DNA from: Armatimonadota bacterium
GTDB taxonomy: Bacteria; Armatimonadota; UBA5829
Direction: 5' to 3'
Assembly (NCBI GenBank): GCA_023474015.1
Contig: JAMCYN010000167.1
Location: forward strand, 1-64,000
DNA: 64,000 bases
The position numbers and the translations under genes are program-made. The notes beneath the pieces were generated by a model that saw nothing but the letters and a program-made list of their open reading frames with translations, made no database searches and was not told the origin of the DNA. How positions within the stretch are numbered: position 1 is the first letter of the stretch; each line of letters starts with the position of its first letter. Shown here piece after piece: positions 7,906 through 16,263 of this stretch.

Positions 7906-9852
7906 TCAGGCGACTCCCGGCTCCAGCCTCGGCTTTTTCTCGGGCTTGCGCTCCACCTTCTCACCCACTGTTCCGCCGACTTCCGGCTCCGCGGGCTTCT
8001 CGATGGCAGGCACCGGCTGGGTGGCGAGGGAGTTCAGGCTCGCACCTTCCATCAGGGTCCCGAACTCTTCGCGCTCCAGGGTCTCCTTCTCCAGCAGGAC
8101 CTTTACTATAGCGTCCATCTTGTGTCGGTTTTCCTGGATAAGCGACTTGGCGCGTTCGTAGCCTGCGTGGATGATGGCGCGGATCTCTTTGTCCACCGCC
8201 TGCGCCATCTCTTCGCTGTAGTTGCGGTCTTCCATATAATCGCGGCCCAGGAACGGGTTGCCGTGCCGCTTGCCGACCGTGAGCGGGCCTATGCTTTCGC
8301 TCATGCCGTATTCGCAGACCATCGCGCGTACAAGCTCCGTCGCGCGCTCCAGGTCATTACCTGCTCCCGTGCTGATCTCGTCGAACACCAACTGCTCGGC
8401 GACTCTCCCGCCCAACAGCCCCGCGATCCTGTCCAGCAGTTCGCTCTTGGTGGTTAGATACTTGTCCTGAGTCGGAAGCTGTACCGTGTAACCCAGCGCC
8501 ATGCCGCGCGGCAGGATCGAGACCTTGTGCACCGGGTCGGCGTTCGGCAGAAGTTCGGAGACTATGGCATGTCCCACCTCATGGTAGGCAACCATCTCCT
8601 TTTCCTTATCGCTGATCAGTCGGCTCTTGCGCTCCGGCCCCGCGATCACGCGGTCGATGGAGTCCTCGAAGTCGTTCATGAATATCTTCGTCTGCTCGCG
8701 TCTGGCTGCAAGCAGGGCGGCCTCATTCACCAGGTTCGCCAGGTCCGCGCCGGAGAACCCCGGAGTCCTGCGGGCCAGGCTCATAATGTTGACATCGTCC
8801 GCCAGAGGCTTGCCGCGCGCATGCACCTTGAGAATCGCGTCGCGGCCATTCGCGTCGGGGTTATCGACGACCACTCGCCGGTCGAAGCGGCCAGGTCTCA
8901 GAATAGCGGGATCGAGGACATCGGGCCTGTTGGTCGCGGCTATCAATATGACGCCCGCGTTCGGGTCGAATCCGTCCATCTCCACCAATAGCTGGTTCAG
9001 GGTCTGCTCGCGTTCATCGTGGCCGCCGCCGAGTCCCGCGCCTCTCTGCCTGCCGACCGCGTCGATCTCGTCGATGAAGATCAAGCTCGGGCGATTGGCC
9101 TTGGCAGTGTCGAACAGGTCCCTCACACGCGATGCTCCCACGCCGACGAACATCTCAACGAAGTCCGACCCGCTGATGTGGAAGAACGGAACCCCGGCCT
9201 CGCCAGCGATTGCGCGCGCGAGCAAGGTCTTGCCGCATCCGGGAGGTCCCAGCAGCAGGACGCCCTTGGGAATCTTCGCTCCGAGCGCCACGAACTTCTT
9301 GGAGTTCTTCAGGAACTCGACGACTTCCTCAAGCTCCTGCTTCGCCTCATCGACTCCGGCCACATCATCGAACGTGACCTTCGGAATATTCTCATTCAGC
9401 CTCTTGGCGCGGCTTCGCCCAAACGACATTGCCTGGTTTCCGCCGGCCTGCGCCTGCCTCATGAACAGCATCCACAGCACCACCAGCAACCCCAGCGGCA
9501 GCAGCACCGTGAAGATCACCGACATCATCGAGTCCGAGAGCAACGGCTTCTCTATGCGGAACTTGACCTTATGATCATTGAGAAATCTATATAGATCGCT
9601 TCGCTGCTGCTCCGCCTTCGGATCGAGGTTGGTGACGAACTTGTCGCCCTTCTTGTTCTCGAAGTAGAACTGGTCATTCTTGATCGTACCGTTGGCCACT
9701 TCGCCCTTTTCCACCTGCTGCCAGGCGTACGAATAATCCACGGTCTTCGGAGTGCCTCCGACGGCCTGGTTGATGGGCAACTTATTGCTCAGGAGCAAAG
9801 CCACGAGCACTATGAATGCTATGACAGCTACGTTTTTGAAAGTCCGGTTCAA
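7906..9852 (-). CDS. ftsH: ATP-dependent zinc metalloprotease FtsH
   Basis: This is a membrane-anchored AAA+ protease that degrades misfolded membrane and regulatory proteins, 648 residues. Two N-terminal membrane helices (about 7-22 and 110-131) flank a small periplasmic domain. The AAA module has Walker A GPPGCGKT at 202-209, Walker [12 protein letters not shown] and the second region of homology [20 protein letters not shown]. The protease has HEVGH near residue 425 as zinc ligand and catalytic site. The C-terminus is Pro/Glu/Lys-rich. The start is TTG at 9852, preceded by GGGAGG, and it begins exactly where FtsH proteins begin. It is a single gene with its own promoter. Confidence 0.97.
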   Translation of the reverse strand: MNRTFKNVAVIAFIVLVALLLSNKLPINQAVGGTPKTVDYSYAWQQVEKGEVANGTIKNDQFYFENKKGDKFVTNLDPKAEQQRSDLYRFLNDHKVKFRIEKPLLSDSMMSVIFTVLLPLGLLVVLWMLFMRQAQAGGNQAMSFGRSRAKRLNENIPKVTFDDVAGVDEAKQELEEVVEFLKNSKKFVALGAKIPKGVLLLGPPGCGKTLLARAIAGEAGVPFFHISGSDFVEMFVGVGASRVRDLFDTAKANRPSLIFIDEIDAVGRQRGAGLGGGHDEREQTLNQLLVEMDGFDPNAGVILIAATNRPDVLDPAILRPGRFDRRVVVDNPDANGRDAILKVHARGKPLADDVNIMSLARRTPGFSGADLANLVNEAALLAARREQTKIFMNDFEDSIDRVIAGPERKSRLISDKEKEMVAYHEVGHAIVSELLPNADPVHKVSILPRGMALGYTVQLPTQDKYLTTKSELLDRIAGLLGGRVAEQLVFDEISTGAGNDLERATELVRAMVCEYGMSESIGPLTVGKRHGNPFLGRDYMEDRNYSEEMAQAVDKEIRAIIHAGYERAKSLIQENRHKMDAIVKVLLEKETLEREEFGTLMEGASLNSLATQPVPAIEKPAEPEVGGTVGEKVERKPEKKPRLEPGVA

Positions 9853-9892
9853 ACTACTTCCTCCCGTGCCCTTATATCTGCACGCTCATTGA

Positions 9893-9921
9893 ATTATACC
9901 ACGTTGAGGCGACTTCGGCAA
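9893..9921 (-). promoter_or_regulatory. Sigma70-type promoter for ftsH
   Basis: On the minus strand TTGCCG, a 17-base spacer and a perfect TATAAT precede ftsH, with a leader of about 35 bases to the TTG start. Confidence 0.55.
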
Positions 9922-10028
9922 ATATGGACGCCTGTCGGGCGAGGTCATACCACGGTTTGTCATAACAATGTCATCATTGCCGATCGGTCGCTTCTAAGGC
10001 TCCTACCCATATTCAATAGGTGGAAGGT

Positions 10029-10388
10029 ATGCCGATAGGCGATGAAGAAATAGTTCACAGTGCAGTTGAGCAAACGCTCCATCCTGAGTCTCTAGAGGGA
10101 AATACTATAGTGTCCGAGCAAAATCGGAAACAAACCAAGGCCATCCGGCTATCCCGCCACGCAAGCGACAATGCGTTCCATCGGGGCGCGACAGAGCAGG
10201 AAATAGGCACGTGCATCCGGACTGCAAGATGGGAACAAGCAGAGAGTGACCGGCTCGAGTGCCGGATGAACATACCGTATAATGGAGATTGGAACGGAAA
10301 GGTCTATGCCACAAAGCAGGTTAGACCTATCTTCGTGGAAGAAAAAGATGAGATCGTGGTGGTTACCGTTTACGTATATTACTTTTAG
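10029..10388 (+). CDS. DUF4258-like small protein, possible toxin of a pair
   Basis: This is a small protein of 119 residues. The C-terminal 80 residues resemble the DUF4258 family, which often accompanies DUF2283 genes: an initial SRHASDNAFHRGATEQEI helix segment, then strands ending VRPIFVEEKDEIVVVTVYVYYF-like. The N-terminal 35 residues are not typical and may be a non-coding or extended region. ATG 10029 has AGGTGGAAGG just before it, and GTG 10020 is also possible. The stop is followed after 12 bases by a DUF2283 gene. The arrangement is what one sees for candidate toxin-antitoxin modules, but no activity can be claimed from sequence. Confidence 0.55.
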   Translation: MPIGDEEIVHSAVEQTLHPESLEGNTIVSEQNRKQTKAIRLSRHASDNAFHRGATEQEIGTCIRTARWEQAESDRLECRMNIPYNGDWNGKVYATKQVRPIFVEEKDEIVVVTVYVYYF

Positions 10389-10400
10389 AGGTGCTTGGTA

Positions 10401-10625
10401 ATGAGAATCTCTTATGACGCTGAAGTTGATGCGCTCTACATTCGATTCCTCGATACTCCCGTAACCACGCAACACGTGGCGGAGGGAGTTGCCATTGACT
10501 ATGCCGCGGATGGGCGTGTTGCTGGGATAGAGGTGCTGGACGCGCGCAGGCGCTTTGGAGACCCGGATGTCTTTCAGCAAGTGGTGCTGGAGAATGTGAT
10601 CGCCGGACGGCCAGCCGCCGCGTGA
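10401..10625 (+). CDS. DUF2283 family protein
   Basis: This is a 74-residue protein with the DUF2283 hallmark at its start, ISYDAEVDALYIRF, followed by VAEGVAIDYAADGRVAGIEVLDA. These short beta-rich proteins commonly sit next to DUF4258 genes and are thought to be the partner or antitoxin. GAGGTG lies seven bases before the ATG at 10401. The stop codon overlaps a possible GTG start of the following exported protein gene (GTGA). The role is inferred from the family and the neighbour. Confidence 0.72.
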   Translation: MRISYDAEVDALYIRFLDTPVTTQHVAEGVAIDYAADGRVAGIEVLDARRRFGDPDVFQQVVLENVIAGRPAAA

Positions 10626-12097
10626 AGTACTGCATACTGATGGGAATGATTGGAACGACGAGGATTCTAATCGCGCTCTTGCTTTTTGTCGCTTCCTGTG
10701 TTGGCGCGGCTTCGCCGGACCGCTCTTCCGACGAGTTCTGCCGAATCCGGATTCAGAACACCCCCGGCGGACTCGTCCAGGTAAGCCTCGATGGCGGAGC
10801 CACCTACGGAGCCGTCGGCGGGGTCACGGCCCCGGCGAACGCGCGCATCGTTGGATTCGCGGCCGCGTCGTATATACCGCACGGGACCGTCGCGGCGACC
10901 GCCGTCCATGGCCTTCGAATAAAGACCGGCAGCTTCGCGCAGGGGGTCGGCAAGGCGCAGATGCCGCTGATGTTCAGCATCACCCCGATCGAGTTCGCGA
11001 AAATACCGGCGGGCTACGGCGGGCACATACCCAGGTCATCCGGCATCCTGACCGACATCTACTCCGGCTGCTCCATCTTTAGGAATTTCTCGCCCTACGT
11101 CGGCAATGCCGTCTTCGTCGAGCGCGACCACCGCCTGCTCCTTCTTCCTGAAGATTATACGCCCGCGGCCGGTGAGACGTTCGTTATTATCGTGAAGAGG
11201 CCCGCGAGGCCGCCTTTGGAGATCGACTTCGAGAACCGCTCGGGCGGGGCAGTGACGGCCATCTACCCCGACGGTGTGGTCGAGGCCGTCGCTAGTGTGG
11301 ACAGGGCGGTTAAGGGCGTGGGCAGGTATGACGGCACATCGTTTACGGGAGTTGGGTCGGTTAACACGAACCACGGCGGAGTGCTGACCATCTCCACGGC
11401 CCCCATCTGTCCGCCTCGAACCCGCGAGGGTGGGGCGACGGAGACGCGCGGGGGATTTATGGTGCAGCCGTATTATCACGTAGCGGAGCAGGGTGAGGGC
11501 GCGGTGCAGGTGATGGTGATCGGCCCCAAGGACAAATCCAAGCCCGCGCTCGAGGGGACTCCACCGCTCTTTGACGGTTTTATCAACCTTACCCGCTTCC
11601 CCGGCAGACCCGACCTTTCCTACCGCGCCCAGGTGCGGATCGACGACGGACCCTGGGAGGATATGCCCCAGATCACAGGCAGGGTGGACGATGCGTTCTC
11701 GGCGGCGTATCTGCAAGAGCACTTCGCCAAAGCCGGCAAGGACCGCAAGATCGAGAAAGGCGTTACCGCGATCCGTCTACTCTTCCCCGAGTATGATCCC
11801 AAGGCCCTCGCCAATGAGCTTGCGCGGGAGGTCTCGGAATATACCCGGCGTGCCCTCGGGTCGGGTATCAAGGCCGTCTCGGGAACCGTCAACATCGCAC
11901 CCTCCAAGCCTTACCGCAATGCCGCCGCCGTCACCTACTACGTCGACGGCTCACCCGTATTCGTCTCCAACAGGCGTCCGCACATATTCGGCTGGGACTC
12001 GACCAGAGTTCCCAACGGCTTCCACTCAGTGGGAATAGACGTGATAACCGGCTCCGCCACCTTCGCCGAGACCCGCCGGATGCTGGTCCAAAACTAA
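10622..12097 (+). CDS. Exported protein of unknown function, possible lipoprotein
   Basis: I do not recognise this 491-residue product. It begins with a hydrophobic export signal (RILIALLLFVASC) that contains a lipobox-like VASC, so it may be a lipoprotein; cleavage after VGA is the alternative. The mature part is rich in Gly, Pro and short beta segments and looks like several small beta domains: a first one with QVSLDGGATYGAVGGV, a central one with AGETFVIIVKRPARPPLEIDFEN, and a C-terminal Ig-like segment (AVTYYVDGSPVFV, then GFHSVGIDVITG). Starts at GTG 10622, ATG 10640 and ATG 10646 are all possible. The 3' end overlaps the convergent NlpC/P60 gene by four bases. Confidence 0.65.
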   Translation: MKYCILMGMIGTTRILIALLLFVASCVGAASPDRSSDEFCRIRIQNTPGGLVQVSLDGGATYGAVGGVTAPANARIVGFAAASYIPHGTVAATAVHGLRIKTGSFAQGVGKAQMPLMFSITPIEFAKIPAGYGGHIPRSSGILTDIYSGCSIFRNFSPYVGNAVFVERDHRLLLLPEDYTPAAGETFVIIVKRPARPPLEIDFENRSGGAVTAIYPDGVVEAVASVDRAVKGVGRYDGTSFTGVGSVNTNHGGVLTISTAPICPPRTREGGATETRGGFMVQPYYHVAEQGEGAVQVMVIGPKDKSKPALEGTPPLFDGFINLTRFPGRPDLSYRAQVRIDDGPWEDMPQITGRVDDAFSAAYLQEHFAKAGKDRKIEKGVTAIRLLFPEYDPKALANELAREVSEYTRRALGSGIKAVSGTVNIAPSKPYRNAAAVTYYVDGSPVFVSNRRPHIFGWDSTRVPNGFHSVGIDVITGSATFAETRRMLVQN

Positions 12098-13035
12098 TCC
12101 TCCGCAACTCCTCCGCCTGGGTCCAGAGTATCGAGGCGCATGCGGCGCGCGCCCCAGTAGATGTCGGAGTAATAGGGGTCGTGGATATCGGTGATGGCGA
12201 CGCCCAGTGCGCCGGAGGAGTGGATGAAGTGCTCACGGTCGATCATCATCCCGACGTGCGTGATGTTCTTGAGATTCGGGTTGGGGCGATTTGGGTTGGG
12301 GCGGGATTTCAAATCCCGCCCCAACGATGAAGATCCCAACAATGAGGAGAAAAACACCAGGTCGCCCGCGCGCAGGTCCGGTTTGGCGACCTCGATACTC
12401 CGTGCGTCCCCGGCCTGCATGTGGGCGTCCCTGAGAAAAGTGACATTGTGGACTTTGTAGATAAGCTGCACGAATCCGGAGCAGTCGATCCCGAATGGGG
12501 AGGTCCCGCCCCACAGGTACGGCACGCCTATGAACCGCATTGCCGTTTCGGTCAGTTTGCGCGGCTCCGGCAGCCAGATGGTCTGCGCGATGTCCTTATC
12601 GACCAGCTTCGCCTCGTGCTTGCGGATGAAACCGGGGCGGCCGTTGGGGAGCTTAAGCTCGACCCAGCCGTCGTGCAGTCGCGCGACCTCGATCTCGGTC
12701 GCGATGGTGGCCTTGGTGATGATCTCGGCGTTCTCGCGAGGCTCGGCGAGGATATCGACAAACAACTCGCGCATAACCGCGACCGGCCCGACCGATGCGT
12801 AAGGGGCCGCCTTCGATTCCAGAAAGCGGACCTTCTCGGATTGCACCCAGGCGCGGTAGTTGTCCCAGCACTGCACGAACAGCCAGTCCCCCTGGCCGCC
12901 CTCTGTGACTATCGGCTGTCCGATGAGGCCCTGGGTGACCTGTTCGGAGTCGCCGTCCGGCTTGGCCCGCATCGGGACAACGTTCCTGACTATGACTCCG
13001 AGCTTGCCGCGAACGCGCTTCCTACCTGTTGGCAT
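12094..13035 (-). CDS. NlpC/P60 peptidase with N-terminal SH3 domains
   Basis: This is a cell-wall hydrolase-type protein of 313 residues. Two SH3-like segments come first (GVIVRNVVPMRAKPDG, then a second ending KLPNGRPGFIRKHE). The NlpC/P60 papain-like domain follows, with the catalytic Cys in YLWGGTSPFGIDCSGF and the His in THVGMMIDREHFIH. It probably cleaves gamma-D-glutamyl-diamino acid bonds in peptidoglycan peptides, as YkfC-type enzymes do. No signal peptide is seen from the ATG at 13035, so it may be cytoplasmic and act on recycled peptides. Between GDLVFF and THVGM lies an in-frame insert of about 25 residues encoded by a palindromic repeat. It overlaps the rfbB gene by 14 bases. Confidence 0.82.
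   Translation of the reverse strand: MPTGRKRVRGKLGVIVRNVVPMRAKPDGDSEQVTQGLIGQPIVTEGGQGDWLFVQCWDNYRAWVQSEKVRFLESKAAPYASVGPVAVMRELFVDILAEPRENAEIITKATIATEIEVARLHDGWVELKLPNGRPGFIRKHEAKLVDKDIAQTIWLPEPRKLTETAMRFIGVPYLWGGTSPFGIDCSGFVQLIYKVHNVTFLRDAHMQAGDARSIEVAKPDLRAGDLVFFSSLLGSSSLGRDLKSRPNPNRPNPNLKNITHVGMMIDREHFIHSSGALGVAITDIHDPYYSDIYWGARRMRLDTLDPGGGVAED
12295..12325. repeat. 31-bp palindrome inserted in frame in the NlpC/P60 gene
   Basis: Two 15-base arms (GTTGGGGCGGGATTT and its complement) surround a single central base. The palindrome and an adjoining GATTTGGGTTGGGG-type duplication encode the low-complexity insert LGRDLKSRPNPNRPNPN in the peptidase. A related core occurs at 7839-7853. Confidence 0.75.
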
Positions 13036-14026
13036 ACCACTTGTCGACGAAACTCTTGTTCGCCGCGCCTTCCTTGATGGGGCGCCACCAGCTCTCGTTC
13101 TCGACGTACCAGCGGATGGTCTCGCGCATTCCGGTTTCGAAATCATGCACTCTCGGCCAGCCCATCGCAAGGAGCTTGGTCGAATCGAGCGCGTAGCGGC
13201 GGTCATGGCCGGGACGGTCCTCGACGTGCTTGATGAGGCGCTCGTCCTTGCCGGTACCTTCGAGGATCATTTTGATAATTTCGATATTAGGGCGCTGGTT
13301 GTTGCCGCCGATATTGTAGATTTCGCCCGGCTCGCCCTTCTCCATAACGGTCTCGACGCCGGAGCAGTGGTCGAGCACATGCAGCCAGTCGCGCACCTGC
13401 ATGCCGTCGCCGTAGACCGGCAGCGGCTTGTCCTCCATCGCGTTTGAGACGAACAACGGAACGAGCTTCTCCGGCTGCTGGTATGGCCCATAGGTGTTCG
13501 AGCCGCGCGTGACCATCACCGGCACGCCGTAGGTGCGGCAGTATGACCTGGCCAGCAGTTCCCCGCCCGCCTTGCCCGCTGAATAGGGGCTGTTGGGCGA
13601 GAGCATATCGGTTTCCTTGGAGAAACCCTCGTCGATGTCGCCGTAGACCTCATCGGTCGATATTTGAATGAACTTCTCCACGCCGTATTTCTTCGCCGCC
13701 TCGCACAGGACGAAGACGCCCATGACGTTGGTGGTCATCGTGTTCTCGGCGTCATGAATCGAACGATCGACGTGACTTTCAGCGGCGAAGTTGAGCACCA
13801 CATCGGCCTTATCCACCGGCCCCGCGACGTCCTCGGGGCTGCGTATGTCGCCCTTGACGAACTCGAAGCGCGGGTCGTCCCACACGTCCTCAAGGTTCTC
13901 CGTATGCCCGGCGTAGGTGAGGGCGTCGAACACGATGATATGATAATCATCGTGCCGCCCGAGGATATACCTGACGAAATTGCTTCCGATAAACCCGGCC
14001 CCGCCGGTTACGAGTAGACGTTTCAT
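13022..14026 (-). CDS. rfbB: dTDP-glucose 4,6-dehydratase
   Basis: This is an extended SDR enzyme that converts dTDP-glucose to dTDP-4-keto-6-deoxyglucose, the second step of dTDP-rhamnose and other deoxysugar routes; 334 residues. The N-terminal Rossmann motif is VTGGAGFIGSNFVRY, and the active site has STDEVYG plus the YSAGKAGGE (YxxxK) pair. RGSNTYGPYQQPEKL and NIGGNNQRPNIEI are family signatures. It follows rfbA and rmlC-like genes on the same strand, with an AbrB-like gene and a repeat between. The last 14 bases overlap the next gene. RmlD is not in the window, so the final sugar is not certain. Confidence 0.95.
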   Translation of the reverse strand: MKRLLVTGGAGFIGSNFVRYILGRHDDYHIIVFDALTYAGHTENLEDVWDDPRFEFVKGDIRSPEDVAGPVDKADVVLNFAAESHVDRSIHDAENTMTTNVMGVFVLCEAAKKYGVEKFIQISTDEVYGDIDEGFSKETDMLSPNSPYSAGKAGGELLARSYCRTYGVPVMVTRGSNTYGPYQQPEKLVPLFVSNAMEDKPLPVYGDGMQVRDWLHVLDHCSGVETVMEKGEPGEIYNIGGNNQRPNIEIIKMILEGTGKDERLIKHVEDRPGHDRRYALDSTKLLAMGWPRVHDFETGMRETIRWYVENESWWRPIKEGAANKSFVDKWYANR

Positions 14027-14094
14027 TTATTCAGTCCTTAGCTTCTAATTAATTGAGCTTTACCCGTCGATACGAGGGCGAACGCAACGTACAT

Positions 14095-14192
14095 GTCATC
14101 CTGAGCTTGTCGAAGGATCTGCTTTGAACCGGAGGTTTTGCTCAGCACGGAGGCTCCGGTAAAGCAGATTCCTCGACTGCGCTCGGAATGAC
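14095..14192. repeat. Inverted-repeat element with GTCATYCYGAGC ends
   Basis: A 98-bp element begins GTCATCCTGAGCTTGTCGA and ends CTCGGAATGAC, so its ends are imperfect inverted copies. An inner pair is CTGCTTTGAACCGGAG and CTCCGGTAAAGCAG. A second full copy is at 19810-19910 and a right half at about 19964-20000. This kind of element recurs in many bacterial genomes and yields spurious VIPSAVEES-type peptides. It overlaps the 3' end of the AbrB-like gene. Confidence 0.75.
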
Positions 14193-14369
14193 TAGTATTT
14201 TGCGATTCGAGAAACCAGGCTCATCGCATTCGGTATCTACCCGCCTAACGATGATCTCGTTTTCGCGCGGTACGATTTCCACAGTTGTTCCGGGCTTCCA
14301 GTCGAGTTGCTTTCGCACATCGGCGGGAATCGTTATTATTCCTCTCTCGGACATCCACACGGTTCGCAT
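14142..14369 (-). CDS. AbrB/SpoVT-like DNA-binding protein with repeat-derived tail
   Basis: This is a small swapped-hairpin AbrB-type protein. Residues 1-45 match the family: SERGIITIPADVRKQLDWKPG and then a strand pair with VEIVPRENEIIVRRV. Such proteins are often antitoxins or transition regulators, but no toxin gene is next to it. The last 17 or so residues (LVIPSAVEESALP) are encoded by the inverted-repeat element that overlaps the 3' end, so the original stop was probably displaced by insertion. It lies between the rmlC-like and rfbB genes on the same strand and would be co-transcribed with them. Confidence 0.62.
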   Translation of the reverse strand: MRTVWMSERGIITIPADVRKQLDWKPGTTVEIVPRENEIIVRRVDTECDEPGFSNRKILVIPSAVEESALPEPPC

Positions 14370-14388
14370 TGGAAATCACTCTCCGCCA

Positions 14389-14844
14389 TCAGATAAACTT
14401 AATATCCCAATTATACGGTATCTCCGGGCTGTCCCACGGCACTCGATATTCGTCAGGTTCGGCGCGGTTGTATAGCTCGGTCGGGAAGTTGATCAGCAGC
14501 GAGGGTTCCGTCCCGATGGTCTTGTACCCGTGCATCACGCCGATGGGGATTTTGAGAATGATCGGGTTGTTGTCGCCGAGGAAGAACTCGTTGACCTCGC
14601 CGTGGGTGGGCGAGCCTTCGCGGGCATCATAGCATACGGCCTTTACCATGCCCTTGGGAACCACCCAGAAATCGTCCTGCTTCCTATGATAGTGCCAGGC
14701 GCGAATTACCCCGGGATAGTTCAGCGACACGTAGGTCTGGGCGAACTTCTCGAAGATATCGTCGTCCGAGCGAAGCATTTCCATCAGAAACCCGCGCTCG
14801 TCGGCGTTGCGTTTGAGCTGCTTTACAATTATGCCGTCAATCAT
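14389..14844 (-). CDS. dTDP-4-dehydrorhamnose 3,5-epimerase-like cupin
   Basis: This is an RmlC/WbtF-like cupin protein of 151 residues. Recognisable segments are DERGFLMEMLRSDD near the start, AQTYVSLNYPGVIRAWHYHRKQDDFW with the catalytic-type His, and IPIGVMHGYKTIG. It is shorter than classical RmlC (about 180), so it may be a 3-epimerase or a related sugar isomerase. Its ATG overlaps the stop of rfbA by one base, which shows translational coupling. It presumably acts on the 4-keto-6-deoxy intermediate made by the rfbB product downstream. Confidence 0.82.
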   Translation of the reverse strand: MIDGIIVKQLKRNADERGFLMEMLRSDDDIFEKFAQTYVSLNYPGVIRAWHYHRKQDDFWVVPKGMVKAVCYDAREGSPTHGEVNEFFLGDNNPIILKIPIGVMHGYKTIGTEPSLLINFPTELYNRAEPDEYRVPWDSPEIPYNWDIKFI

Positions 14845-15908
14845 TAGATCACACTCACTGTACTGTTGTCGCCGACCATCATTCGGTAGGCTTTCGGCTT
14901 CTTGCCGTCCTGGTCGATCCTGACGTTTTTGCCGATCAGGCTGTCTTCCAGGCGGCTGCCTATGTTGATCACCTGCGAGTCTTCGAGGATGATGCTGTGC
15001 TCGATCTCGCTGGCGCATATCTTGCAGCGGTCGTTGATCGACGTATACGGCCCGATGAAGGCGTTCTCGATCAGGCAGTTCTCGCCGATAATCGCCGGTC
15101 CGCGCACGGAGCTATTGACGATCCTGCTGCCCTTGCCGATAGTCACGCGCCCGGCTATTTCGGATTCGACGTCAACCTCACCCTGCACATCCGGCTGCAT
15201 CATGTCGAGAATGAGCCGGTTCGCCTCCAGCATGTCCTCCAGCTTGCCGGTGTCTTTCCACCAGCCGGAGATGGTGTGGCTCTCGACTCGATACTTGTGA
15301 TCGACCAGGTACTGGATCGCGTCCGTGATCTCAAGCTCGCCGCGCGCGGAGGGCTTGATGGAGTTGACGGCCTCGAAGATGTTCTTGTCGAACATATAGA
15401 CGCCGACCAGCGCGAGGTCCGTGGGCGGGTTCTTGGGTTTTTCGATCAGCTTCACCACTCGACCGGCTTCGAGCTGCGCCACGCCGAACTCCCGCGGGTT
15501 CGGAACGTGCGCCAGGAGTATCTGCGAGTTCGCCCCCGATCTGGTGTATTCCTCAACCAGCGCCTTGATCCCATCTTTGATGAGGTTGTCGCCGAGGTAC
15601 ATTACGAACGTGTCGTCCTTGAGGAAGTCGTGCGAAACCTTGACCGCATGGGCCAGGCCGAGGGGGGCGTCCTGGTGGATGTATGTGATCTTCACTCCCC
15701 ACCGCTCGCCCTTGCCGACGGCCGCTCGCACTTCCTCGTGTGTCTCGCCGACCACGATTCCTATATCTTTAATGCCCGCGCCCTTGACGGCCTCAATGGT
15801 GTAGAAGAGTATCGGCTTGTTCGCCACGGGCACAAGCTGCTTCGCGCCGGTGTAGGTGATCGGTCTGAGCCTGGTCCCCTTGCCTCCGCTCAGGATTAGA
15901 GCCTTCAT
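14844..15908 (-). CDS. rfbA: Glucose-1-phosphate thymidylyltransferase, long form
   Basis: This enzyme makes dTDP-glucose from glucose-1-phosphate and dTTP. The 354-residue form has an N-terminal nucleotidyltransferase domain (LILSGGKGTRLRPITYTGAKQLVPVANKP) with EKPKNPPTDLALVGVYMF and a C-terminal left-handed beta-helix (GSRIVNSSVRGPAIIGENCLI). This long architecture is that of the RmlA group with hexapeptide repeats, found in actinobacterial antibiotic clusters, archaea and others, not the short enteric RmlA. It is first in the dTDP-sugar operon (rfbA, rmlC-like, AbrB-like, rfbB, NlpC/P60). Confidence 0.93.
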   Translation of the reverse strand: MKALILSGGKGTRLRPITYTGAKQLVPVANKPILFYTIEAVKGAGIKDIGIVVGETHEEVRAAVGKGERWGVKITYIHQDAPLGLAHAVKVSHDFLKDDTFVMYLGDNLIKDGIKALVEEYTRSGANSQILLAHVPNPREFGVAQLEAGRVVKLIEKPKNPPTDLALVGVYMFDKNIFEAVNSIKPSARGELEITDAIQYLVDHKYRVESHTISGWWKDTGKLEDMLEANRLILDMMQPDVQGEVDVESEIAGRVTIGKGSRIVNSSVRGPAIIGENCLIENAFIGPYTSINDRCKICASEIEHSIILEDSQVINIGSRLEDSLIGKNVRIDQDGKKPKAYRMMVGDNSTVSVI

Positions 15909-15964
15909 TTTCGCCTCCTGCGATGCGTCGCGATAGACGGATTATAAGTCCTACCCAATAGGCG

Positions 15965-16038
15965 TGTCAACGCGCACCCGCCATATCTTAATCTTTGGTG
16001 GGAATACGGATGAAGTGGAGGATTAGTTGCAGGCGCAG
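15965..16038 (+). repeat. 74-bp direct repeat, copy 1
   Basis: This copy begins TGTCAACGCGC and ends GTTGCAGGCGCAG. It matches copy 2 at 17952-18025 in all but a few positions, with two compensating single-base indels. Shared core: ATACGGATGAAGTGGAGG. The two copies flank the DEAD-box helicase gene in the same orientation. Within copy 2 the ends are inverted (CCTCCGCC and GGCGGAGG). Confidence 0.8.
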
Positions 16039-16040
16039 AC

Positions 16041-16071
16041 TAGAGGTTGGAGGTTAGAGGTTAGAAGGGAC
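16041..16071 (+). repeat. Single-arm 7-bp array, GAGGTTA class
   Basis: Units TAGAGGT, TGGAGGT, TAGAGGT lead into TAGAAGGGACGG. The AAGGGAC end is shared with other arrays in the window. No inverted right arm is visible. Confidence 0.65.
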
Positions 16072-16130
16072 GGCGTCTGTTTCGTAATGCACCGGGCCGG
16101 GGCGATCTGCAAATAACGCTTGCCGGCATT

Positions 16131-16156
16131 TGTGTTATAATGTAGCAAGTTGCTAC
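16131..16156 (+). promoter_or_regulatory. Extended -10 promoter with adjacent 15-bp palindrome
   Basis: TGTTATAAT (extended -10, TATAAT at 16136-16141) is followed directly by the perfect palindrome GTAGCAAGTTGCTAC at 16142-16156, which would cover the transcription start. No strong -35 is seen. It probably drives the helicase gene and may be repressor-controlled. The 15909-16263 spacer also holds the direct repeat and heptamer array listed separately. Confidence 0.45.
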
Positions 16157-16172
16157 GTTGGTTTGGCAATGA

Positions 16173-16253
16173 CCTGGTTGTTCACTGAGATCTTCGGTCC
16201 GGCTAGCTCACTCGCTTCAAGCCTCGAAGATATTAATGTAGAAAGCAACCAGG
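16173..16253 (+). promoter_or_regulatory. Possible leader helix that hides the helicase ribosome binding site
   Basis: CCTGGTTG at 16173-16180 can pair perfectly with CAACCAGG at 16246-16253. The second arm contains the first half of the AGGAG site (16251-16255) used by the TTG start at 16264. This could make translation depend on temperature or on helicase activity, which is inference. Confidence 0.35.
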
Positions 16254-16263
16254 AGTTCAAGTA

